Assembly (NCBI RefSeq): GCF_031454135.1
Contig: NZ_JAVDQF010000001.1
Coordinates: forward strand, 620,001 to 684,000
DNA: 64,000 nt
Reading direction: 5' to 3'
Origin: Arthrobacter russicus
GTDB taxonomy: Bacteria; Actinomycetota; Actinomycetes; Actinomycetales; Micrococcaceae
The translations under genes were made by a program, and so were the position numbers. Positions within the stretch are counted from its first letter, which is position 1, and each line of letters begins with the position of its first letter. Below, one piece after another: positions 57,857 to 64,000 of the stretch. The notes beneath the pieces are model-generated. The model was not told the DNA's origin and did not search any database. It saw nothing but the letters and a program-made list of their open reading frames with translations.

Positions 57857-57941
57857 CCGGCTGGTGGAGACACTTTCCGAAAACCGCGGCCGCGGTTGCG
57901 GTTTTCGGAGCCGGCGATCCGGCGATCCGCCCCGGCCGGGT

Positions 57942-58724
57942 TCAGAGTCCCTGCCAGGACGGCTTATTGGCCCAAGTATGCCGGTAATAGTCCGCCAGGG
58001 TCAGCTCCGAGGCCGCGGCTTCGTCCACCAAAAACGTCACGTGCGGGTGCAGCTGGAGCACCGACCCCGGGCAAATTGCCGTGACCGGGCCCTCTACCGT
58101 GGCGTGCACGGCCGGCGCCTTGTTCGCTCCGGTGGCGATCAGCACCAGGTGCTTGGCATCCATGATCGTGCCCAGCCCCTGGGTGAGCACGTGATGCGGC
58201 ACCTCGTCGATGGAATCGAAGAACCGGGCATTGTCCTGCCTGGTCTGTTCGGTGAGCGTCTTGAGCCTGGTCCGGGAAGCCAAGGAGGATCCCGGTTCGT
58301 TGAACCCGAGGTGGCCATCCGTGCCCAACCCCAGAATCTGCAGGTCGACTCCTCCGGCAGCTTTGATCGCTGCCTCGTACCGCTCGCCCTCCGCCGCGAT
58401 GTCCGCTGCCGCGCCGTCCGGAGCATGCACCCGCGCCGGATCGATGTCCACCCGCTGGCTGAATTCCCGGCGGACCACCTCCGCATAGGACTCCGGATGG
58501 CCCGGTGCCAGACCCACGTACTCGTCGAGGGCAAAGCCCTGCGCCGCGGCGAAACTCAAGCCCCGATCACGGTGCCGTCGGGCCAGCTCATCGTAAATCG
58601 GCAGCGGCGAAGATCCCGTCGCCAACCCCAGGACCGCATCCGGTTTGGCCCGCAGCAACGCCTCGATCGCATCGGCGGCGAGCGCGCCAGCTTGTTCCTT
58701 GCCGGACAGAATGACGACTTCCAT
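57942..58724 (-). CDS. nagB: Glucosamine-6-phosphate deaminase
   Basis: This 260-residue enzyme converts glucosamine-6-phosphate to fructose-6-phosphate and ammonia. VLGLATGSSPLPIYDEL, AAQGFALDEYVGLAPGHPESYAEVV (DEY), DLQILGLGTDGHLGFNEPGSS (the catalytic Asp/His of NagB) and HLVLIATGANKAPAV are present. The ATG at 58724 fits the family N-terminus MEVVILSGK; an in-frame ATG five codons upstream is the alternative. No other amino-sugar genes are adjacent. Confidence 0.94.
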   Translation of the reverse strand: MEVVILSGKEQAGALAADAIEALLRAKPDAVLGLATGSSPLPIYDELARRHRDRGLSFAAAQGFALDEYVGLAPGHPESYAEVVRREFSQRVDIDPARVHAPDGAAADIAAEGERYEAAIKAAGGVDLQILGLGTDGHLGFNEPGSSLASRTRLKTLTEQTRQDNARFFDSIDEVPHHVLTQGLGTIMDAKHLVLIATGANKAPAVHATVEGPVTAICPGSVLQLHPHVTFLVDEAAASELTLADYYRHTWANKPSWQGL

Positions 58725-58813
58725 TGACCCTGCTTCCATCTTTCGATCCGAATGACCGCGAACCGGCCCCGAATCATTGTGCGCAGTGCCGTGGCAATCC
58801 GCCAAGCCCGGTC

Positions 58814-58846
58814 CAAAAAAATCTACCCCGGCGCGGATCCGCCGGC
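58814..58846 (-). terminator. Rho-independent terminator after the Old Yellow Enzyme gene
   Basis: On the minus strand CCGGCG-N6-CGCCGG (58828-58845) is followed by GGTAGA and a run of seven T (58815-58821). It lies 32 bp past the stop of the flavoenzyme gene and upstream of nagB, so the two are separate units. Confidence 0.75.
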
Positions 58847-58877
58847 ACCGGAAGCCCTTGCCGGCCGTCGGCCGGGC

Positions 58878-59975
58878 TCAGTATCGGCCGCGCACCGCCG
58901 CGCGCTGGTACTGCGGGGCCCAGGCGAGGTCCACGCCGAGGTCGTGCGCCGCCTGCTGCCACCAATGCGGGTTCCGCAGCGCCGCCCGGGCGATCAACAC
59001 CGCATCCGCCTGCCCCGTGGCCAGCAGGTGTTCTGCCTGGACGGCATCGGTGATCATCCCCACCGCGGCGGTGGGCACTGCGGCGCCGCGGCGGATCTGG
59101 GCTGCAAATGCGCTCTGGTACCCGGGGCCGACCGGGATCGTGGCATCGGCGACCGCGCCGCCGCTGGAAACGTCGATCAGATCCACGCCGAGCTCTTTGG
59201 CCACCGCAGCGAGCCGCGTCACCGCCGCCACGTCCAAACCACCGGGAACCCAGTCGCTGGCCGAGACGCGCAGCAGCAACGGCATCGACTCCGGGATCGC
59301 CGCGCGCACCGCTTCCACCACGGCCAGAGTCAGGCGGAATCGCTTCTCCTCGCTGCCGCCCCAGTCGTCCTCCCGGGTATTGACCAGCGGGCTCAGGAAT
59401 TCATGCAGCAGATATCCGTGTGCCGCGTGGATCTCCACGGTGTCGAAACCAGCTCGCACCGCCCGCTTGGCGGCCTGGCCGAAGCCGCGCACCACCTCCG
59501 CGATCTGCTGCGAATCCATCGCCACCGGAGTCGCGTCACCCGGGAATGCTTCATTCGTCGGAGCCTGGGTCCGCCAGCCGCCGGAGCCTTCCGGCACCGA
59601 GCCGGATGCCCCGGCGAACGGCCACCAAGTACTCGCCTTGCGGCCGGCATGCGCCAGCTGAATGCCAATTTTGCTGTCCACGGATCCGGCACCGTGCACG
59701 AAATCCACGATCCGGCGCCAAGCCTGGACCTGGGCGTCATCGTAGATTCCGGTATCCCGAGGGGTGATCTGCCCCTCCGGCAGCACCGCACTCGCTTCGG
59801 CCAGGATCAACGCCGCACCACCGGCGGCAAACTGCCCCAGATGCATCAGATGCCAATCGTTGGGCACTCCGGGAGCGACGTCCGGCTCGGCCGAATACTG
59901 GCACATCGGCGACACCCAGCCGCGATGGCTCAGTTCCAAACCACGCAAGGTCAAAGGCTCGAACAGTTTGCTCAT
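58878..59975 (-). CDS. NADH:flavin oxidoreductase, Old Yellow Enzyme family (YqjM/NamA-like)
   Basis: This 365-residue FMN barrel has LFEPLTLRGLELSHRGWVSPMCQYSAEPD (with the YqjM-type Cys in PMCQYS), IQLAHAGRKAST, FGQAAKRAVRAGFDTVEIHAAHGYLLHEFLSPLVNTREDDWGG (H-x2-H substrate pair as HAAHGYL) and VLIARAALRNPHW. It reduces activated C=C bonds of enals, enones or nitro compounds using NADPH. The physiological substrate is unknown. No clear ribosome site or TANNNT element was found at its start. Confidence 0.93.
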   Translation of the reverse strand: MSKLFEPLTLRGLELSHRGWVSPMCQYSAEPDVAPGVPNDWHLMHLGQFAAGGAALILAEASAVLPEGQITPRDTGIYDDAQVQAWRRIVDFVHGAGSVDSKIGIQLAHAGRKASTWWPFAGASGSVPEGSGGWRTQAPTNEAFPGDATPVAMDSQQIAEVVRGFGQAAKRAVRAGFDTVEIHAAHGYLLHEFLSPLVNTREDDWGGSEEKRFRLTLAVVEAVRAAIPESMPLLLRVSASDWVPGGLDVAAVTRLAAVAKELGVDLIDVSSGGAVADATIPVGPGYQSAFAAQIRRGAAVPTAAVGMITDAVQAEHLLATGQADAVLIARAALRNPHWWQQAAHDLGVDLAWAPQYQRAAVRGRY

Positions 59976-60062
59976 ACCTGCGGCAACCCGACCGGAAGCC
60001 GGTTCATTCCCGCTCGGGTTACCGCCGAGGCGGGCACCCGGGCCGGAACCACCGGCAGCGGT

Positions 60063-61025
60063 CTAAAAGAGCGCTCGCGCCAGCGCCTGCCTGGCCTTGG
60101 CCACCCGGGGATCGGAAATGCCGACGATTTCGAACAGTTCCAAAACCCGTACCCGGGCCTGCTCCCGGTCGCTTTCGGCGGAACTCCCCGGGTGCGTCGC
60201 GATGAAGCCGACCACCCGGTTCAAAGCGTCTTCGACATGCCCGCCGACCAGATCCAGATCGGCGACCGCGAGCTGCGCCGGCAAATCGTCCGGCAACTCC
60301 GCTGCTTTGCTGCGCACCGCATCGGCGGCAGCGGCGTCCAACCCCTCGGTGCGCTGCATCAGGCGGACTTGGGCCAGTCCGGCCTTCGCCTCGGCGTCTG
60401 CCGGGCTTTCCGCCAAGGCTTTGCGGTAGGCTGCCTCGGCCGCAGCCAGATCGCCGCGGTCGATCGCCTCGACCGCTTCCTGGTGCAGTGGCGGCATCGG
60501 AGCCTCGACCGGCTCCGCAGCGGCATCGCCCAAGTTCCCGGAAACCCCGTTCGCGGCCGCGACCTTGAGCAGTTCCTCGAGATAACGCTGGGTTTCCGCC
60601 TCAGCCAATTCGCCGTTGAAAAGCGGCACCGGCTGGCCTTTGACCAAGGCCACGGCGGCGGGCACGCCTTGCACGCCGAAGGCCTGGGCCAGCTGCGGGA
60701 ACGCCTCGATGTCGCCCCTGGCCAACAGGATGCGCCCGGCATAAGCCGCCACCAGCCGTTCGAGCGTCGCCGCCACCGACAACGATTGCGGCGACCAGCT
60801 GGCGTACAGCGCCACGACCACCGGGACTTCGGCGGAAAGCTGCACCAGCTCCGGGAAGGTCTGCTCGGTTGCGTCCACGGCGAAACTCTTCGCCGATCCG
60901 CCGGAATTCGTCGGAGCGGCCGTCGATGCCGGCGGCTTCAAGCTGGAGAGGTCGATGGCACCGCGCAGGTTGGCACCGGATGCGCCCCCGGCCGGAACGC
61001 CGGGCTGGGAAGCTGAATCAGTCAT
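60063..61025 (-). CDS. YbbN-like thioredoxin-fold/TPR protein
   Basis: This 320-residue protein has residues 50-155 as a thioredoxin fold (VVVALYASWSPQSLSVAATLERL; FGVQGVPAAVALVKGQPVPLFNGEL) in which the CxxC is replaced by SPQS, so it cannot do thiol redox chemistry. Residues 180-310 are TPR-like helical repeats (AIDRGDLAAAEAAYRKALAESPADAEAKAGLAQV). This is the CnoX/YbbN co-chaperone architecture. TAAGCT lies 6 nt before the ATG. Confidence 0.9.
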   Translation of the reverse strand: MTDSASQPGVPAGGASGANLRGAIDLSSLKPPASTAAPTNSGGSAKSFAVDATEQTFPELVQLSAEVPVVVALYASWSPQSLSVAATLERLVAAYAGRILLARGDIEAFPQLAQAFGVQGVPAAVALVKGQPVPLFNGELAEAETQRYLEELLKVAAANGVSGNLGDAAAEPVEAPMPPLHQEAVEAIDRGDLAAAEAAYRKALAESPADAEAKAGLAQVRLMQRTEGLDAAAADAVRSKAAELPDDLPAQLAVADLDLVGGHVEDALNRVVGFIATHPGSSAESDREQARVRVLELFEIVGISDPRVAKARQALARALF

Positions 61026-61031
61026 GGCTCC

Positions 61032-61037
61032 AGCTTA
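61032..61037 (-). promoter_or_regulatory. -10 hexamer of the YbbN-like gene
   Basis: TAAGCT on the minus strand, 6 nt before the ATG at 61025. GGAG within the 6 nt is too close to act as a ribosome site. Confidence 0.45.
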
Positions 61038-61115
61038 GCCAGAGCACGCTGCCGAATGCACCGGCAGCGGCCCGGCCAAGCTCTCAGCGGAACATCCGGA
61101 ACGCGATCCGGATGA

Positions 61116-62861
61116 TCAGGGCTTGAAGCTCGCCCCGCTGAGCCCCCGCTCAGCAGCCAGCAGCGTCATCGGGGCAGCTTCGCCGCCGGCCGGGATGTAG
61201 AACACGGCCTGCTCGTCGAAGTTCAGGGTGTAGCCCTTGAGCGTGTCCTTGCCTCCGGTGAATGCCGCAGCGTTGTCGTCGATGCTCAACTTCGCGCCGT
61301 CGGTTTTCGGCGTCGCGTCCTGGCTGAACTTGAGCGAACCGAAGACCAGGGTGCCGCCGTCGGAAGTCTTGAACGCCACGACCGAACCCGCTTTCGGCTC
61401 GTGTTTGAACACCACCGTGGCATCCGGGCTGCTGGCCACCGCATCGCTTTGGAACTTGGCCACATCGTCGACATACTTGGAGGCAGCAAAGCTGTCCTTG
61501 TTCGCACCGGTGGGGTTGCTCAACAGATCGGCCAACGCGGCAAAGGCCTCGGTCGGCGACTTCTGGCCGTTGGCTTTGCTGTCCAGCGGCACGGTTTCCA
61601 CGCCGGCGGCGGCCAGTTGTGGCAAGGTCTGCCCGGGCAGCAAGCGCATCGTCGCGGTCAGCTTGTAGCTGTCCCGAGGGCTGCTCTGCACCAATTGCAA
61701 GAGCTGCGGAACCTGGTTGTTCGGCCCCTGGGTCACCGCGACCACGGTCCGCGGCCATTCCCGATTGGTCGAAATGATCCGGGTGAGCAACTTGTCCTCC
61801 ACCGGTTCGTTGGCTTTGTAATCCGGAACCACCGAACGGATCTTGTAGTTCCCGGTGCGCTCCTCCAAAGCGGAGCCGGTCACCCGCGGTGCCAACAGGT
61901 TCGCGTCCTTGGCGGCATCGGCATTGCCCACGGTCTTGACCACCGAGTCCAGGACCCGGGTGAATTGGCCGTCCGAAAGCACCGGCGCGGCAGCAGCCGG
62001 GTCGGTCCCCTCGGTTGCGCCGGCGCTGGCCCCACCGGAAGGACTGGCCCCACCGGAAGGACTGGGCTCACCGGAAGGGCTGGGCGGAGTCGCCGAGCCG
62101 GACGGCGAAGAGTTGTTTGCGGCGAACGCCGGCGGGGCCTGCATCTGGCTGGCCGCGACCATTCCGGCGACCAGTACGACGGCGGCGGCCGCAGCGGCCC
62201 GACGGCCGGATCCACCGTCTTTCTTCGAAGCGCCACGGCCGAAGATCAGGTACAGGACGGCGAGCAGGATCAACAGCGAGCCCACCACGATGAGCGGAAC
62301 CGACCACGGCGTGGAGGTATCGTTCGGCACGGTGAGCGAAATGTCGGAAGCAGCCGCGGCTTTGCCGTCATTGGCCACCAGCAAGGACCAATCACCGGAG
62401 CCGGGGGCACTGAACTCGTAGTTGAGCTCCCGGTTGCCGGTGCGCTCGTCGGTCCACAGATCCGATCCCGCCGGGTTCGCGGTAGCGCCGTCGCCGCCGA
62501 TGAAACTGGCGTTGAGCGAACCGAAGTCATCCGCGGCGGATTGGACTTTCAGGTGCGGCGTCTTACCGACCCAGGCGTCGACGTCGTCGCTGCGTCCCTG
62601 GGCCAGGAAGATCGGCCCGTCGCTGCGGACCGTCACGGTCACCGGGCCCGGACGTTGGCCGAGCGCTTGGGCGTCGATGACCGCCAAGGGGGCGGTTTGC
62701 CCGGCGGCTGCCGAAGCCACCGAGACCTCGGCCGAAATCGTGGCGGGCGGTTGCCAGATGGTGCGTTGCGCGATGCCCAGACCCAACACCAGAAGGCCAA
62801 TCACCAATACCAGCAGCGGAGCCGCCCAAGAGAGTCGTCGTTGCACGTGGTCAATCCTCAT
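61116..62861 (-). CDS. Large membrane-associated hypothetical protein, 581 aa
   Basis: I do not recognise a named family. Visible layout: membrane helix at residues 14-31 (PLLVLVIGLLVLGLGIA), an extracellular beta-rich domain (about 40-185, with RELNYEFSAPGSGDWSLLVAND), a second helix at about 190-210 (VPLIVVGSLLILLAVLYLIFG), a basic linker, a third hydrophobic stretch (AAAAAAVVLVAGMVAAS) ending in a possible cleavage site near AFA, a Pro/Ser/Gly repeat (PSPSGEPSPSGGASPSGGAS in part) and a C-terminal domain of about 290 residues, probably outside. The envelope location is inference. The start ATG at 62861 has no clear ribosome site. Confidence 0.75.
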   Translation of the reverse strand: MRIDHVQRRLSWAAPLLVLVIGLLVLGLGIAQRTIWQPPATISAEVSVASAAAGQTAPLAVIDAQALGQRPGPVTVTVRSDGPIFLAQGRSDDVDAWVGKTPHLKVQSAADDFGSLNASFIGGDGATANPAGSDLWTDERTGNRELNYEFSAPGSGDWSLLVANDGKAAAASDISLTVPNDTSTPWSVPLIVVGSLLILLAVLYLIFGRGASKKDGGSGRRAAAAAAVVLVAGMVAASQMQAPPAFAANNSSPSGSATPPSPSGEPSPSGGASPSGGASAGATEGTDPAAAAPVLSDGQFTRVLDSVVKTVGNADAAKDANLLAPRVTGSALEERTGNYKIRSVVPDYKANEPVEDKLLTRIISTNREWPRTVVAVTQGPNNQVPQLLQLVQSSPRDSYKLTATMRLLPGQTLPQLAAAGVETVPLDSKANGQKSPTEAFAALADLLSNPTGANKDSFAASKYVDDVAKFQSDAVASSPDATVVFKHEPKAGSVVAFKTSDGGTLVFGSLKFSQDATPKTDGAKLSIDDNAAAFTGGKDTLKGYTLNFDEQAVFYIPAGGEAAPMTLLAAERGLSGASFKP

Positions 62862-63102
62862 CGTTCATCGCTGCAGCAGAATTGCAAGGCCCGCTGCAGC
62901 TGATTTGCGGCAGTTCCCCTGCCCGAACTTTGTCTGAATTTCCAACCGAAAATCCACTTTCCTACCTTCAAGAGTAACCGTTTTGTTATCTTTGGGCTCC
63001 CTGGAAGCTTCAGAAGTGGGCGGAATCACGGGTACCGAGGGGCCCGACTGGTAGGGTTTGGCTGAAACTAGGCGGTAGAGAATTGGCTGGAGGAAAGCAG
63101 TA
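62862..63102. other. Divergent intergenic region, 241 bp
   Basis: It separates the unknown membrane protein from the AI-2E-type transporter. An AT-richer patch at about 62935-62995 may hold the minus-strand promoter. On the plus side TAGGGT (63051-63056) and TAGGCG (about 63069) are possible -10 elements, without convincing -35 boxes. I see no further gene or strong inverted repeat. Confidence 0.4.
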
Positions 63103-64000
63103 GTGAGCACCGAAGCGACGCCCGAGGAGAACTCCGAGGCGTCCGGAACGCAAGCGGCGGAACCTGCTGCTCCGGCCGAGACGACCGGCTGGTGGACCCG
63201 GCTGAAGACCCGATTGACCAAACCGCTGCCCGGCTCGCAACCGAGGGTGAGGTTCGAAATGCCGCCGGAGGCCGAACCGGTTGCGGAATCCGAGACACCC
63301 CTCGACCCGCATCAGGCGGTCACCCCGATATCGTTCCAACGGCCGATCTATTTCGGTTTCATGGCGACGGTTGGCGTGGGCGCCGCCATCGGCCTGTATT
63401 TCGTCGCCGCGAACATCACCCAATTGCTGGTCTGGATGCTGACCGCGCTGTTCATCGCGCTGGGCCTGGACCCGGTGGTCCGCTGGTTCGAAAAACGCCG
63501 GATCCCGCGGCCCGCCGGCATCGTGATCGCGCTGCTGGCCTTGTTCGGGGCGATCGGCGGATTCTTCGCCACCCTGATCCCGACCATCGTGGACCAGACG
63601 ACCCAATTGGTCCAGCAAGCACCGACTTGGATCCGCCAGTTCCTCGATTCCGATTTTTTCGTCTCGATCGATTCGCAATTCCAAGTCCGCGACCGGATCA
63701 ATGAGGAGGTCGCGAAATTCTTCGCCAACTCACAGGCTGTGGGCGGGGTTTTCGGCGGCGTGGTCGGCGTCGGGTCGACCATTGCGAACGGTTTGTTCGG
63801 GACCTTGATCGTGCTGGTGCTGAGCCTGTATTTCCTGGCCTCGCTGCCCGCGATGAAACGTTGGGCCTACCGGCTGGCACCGCGCAGCCGACGGCCGCGG
63901 GTCGAGGCGCTCAGCGAAGAGATCACCCGTTCCGTGGGCAACTACGTGATCGGCCAGGCCTGCGTGGCACTGCTCAATGCGGCATTCGCTTTCATCGTGA
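63103..64000 (+). CDS. AI-2E family transporter (PerM/YdgG-like), N-terminal part
   Basis: The first 299 residues run off the window. An 80-residue cytoplasmic start rich in Glu/Ala/Pro is followed by membrane helices YFGFMATVGVGAAIGLYFVA, LLVWMLTALFIALGLDPVV and GIVIALLALFGAIGGFFATL, then the characteristic amphipathic region (IPTIVDQTTQLVQQAPTWIRQFLDSD), further helices and a partial C-terminus (NYVIGQACVALLNAAFAFIV). The family includes AI-2 exporters and Na+/H+ antiporters, so the name does not fix function. GTG at 63103 with GGAGGAAA at 6 nt. Confidence 0.9.
   Translation, partial: MSTEATPEENSEASGTQAAEPAAPAETTGWWTRLKTRLTKPLPGSQPRVRFEMPPEAEPVAESETPLDPHQAVTPISFQRPIYFGFMATVGVGAAIGLYFVAANITQLLVWMLTALFIALGLDPVVRWFEKRRIPRPAGIVIALLALFGAIGGFFATLIPTIVDQTTQLVQQAPTWIRQFLDSDFFVSIDSQFQVRDRINEEVAKFFANSQAVGGVFGGVVGVGSTIANGLFGTLIVLVLSLYFLASLPAMKRWAYRLAPRSRRPRVEALSEEITRSVGNYVIGQACVALLNAAFAFIV

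Noticed and set aside
58752-61016. A 754-codon plus-strand frame opposite the OYE and YbbN-like genes
   Set aside because: Antisense shadow; it spans a terminator and two genes.
1-64000. tRNA, rRNA, prophage, transposase or defence island
   Set aside because: I found no cloverleaf-like sequence with a T-arm motif, no integrase or transposase signature and no restriction, toxin or CRISPR-associated genes. A covariance-model scan would be needed to be certain for tRNAs and small RNAs.

Overview
The window is high-GC actinobacterial chromosome, most like a Micrococcaceae (Arthrobacter-type) soil bacterium. The grounds are strong GC bias at third codon positions, many GTG starts, short TANNNT promoters abutting start codons, the DUF3039/DUF4395/DUF2017 proteins, a murI-PDE-rph-rdgB gene order like that of Mycobacterium, and a homoprotocatechuate dioxygenase resembling the Arthrobacter/Brevibacterium enzymes. 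I saw no tRNA, rRNA, CRISPR array or insertion sequence. Several very long open frames opposite real genes are GC shadows.

Layout. 1-2.8 kb: the start of a cytochrome P450, a LysR regulator, a SnoaL-like protein, a decayed DUF222/HNH endonuclease gene and a 54-residue gene. 2.8-8.5 kb: a five-gene NAD operon on the minus strand (nrtR-nadA-nadB-nadC-nifS type), preceded by a 41-bp palindrome that is probably the NrtR operator. 8.6-11 kb: a PadR-DUF1048-ABC drug-export type module. 11-16.4 kb: an Lrp regulator diverging from an amino-acid permease, then a 2-oxoacid dehydrogenase operon whose E2 is split into a free lipoyl-domain protein and a separate alpha/beta hydrolase. 16.4-19.7 kb: an AraC regulator, an NmrA-like reductase, a soluble Ser/Thr kinase and an orphan 98-residue protein, separated by long hairpins.

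19.7-31.6 kb: a 4-hydroxyphenylacetate/homoprotocatechuate degradation region: a FAH-RraA fusion, GntR regulator, DapA-family lyase, hpaE, hpaD, an MHS permease, an amidohydrolase, hpaB and hpaC, and a divergent IclR regulator. HpaBC makes homoprotocatechuate, HpaD cleaves the ring, HpaE oxidises the semialdehyde, and the fusion plus the DapA-type protein probably carry out lower steps. 31.6-46.6 kb: an MFS transporter, sbcCD, an aquaporin, an ADP-ribosylglycohydrolase, small conserved proteins, an exonuclease-BRCT protein, a HAD hydrolase, a GntR(YtrA)-ABC module, a Nudix hydrolase and a membrane-anchored protein.

46.7-64 kb: an Na+/H+ antiporter fused to a UBP zinc finger, DedA, rdgB-rph, an Rv1339-like phosphodiesterase, murI, DUF2017, clpS, then divergent pncB-pncA (NAD salvage), a helicase with DUF3039, nagB, an Old Yellow Enzyme, a YbbN-like protein, a large unknown membrane protein and the start of an AI-2E family transporter. 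De novo NAD synthesis and NAD salvage are both here but only the former has the palindrome. Many genes have a TANNNT hexamer 6-7 nt before the start codon with no Shine-Dalgarno sequence, which points to widespread leaderless transcription.
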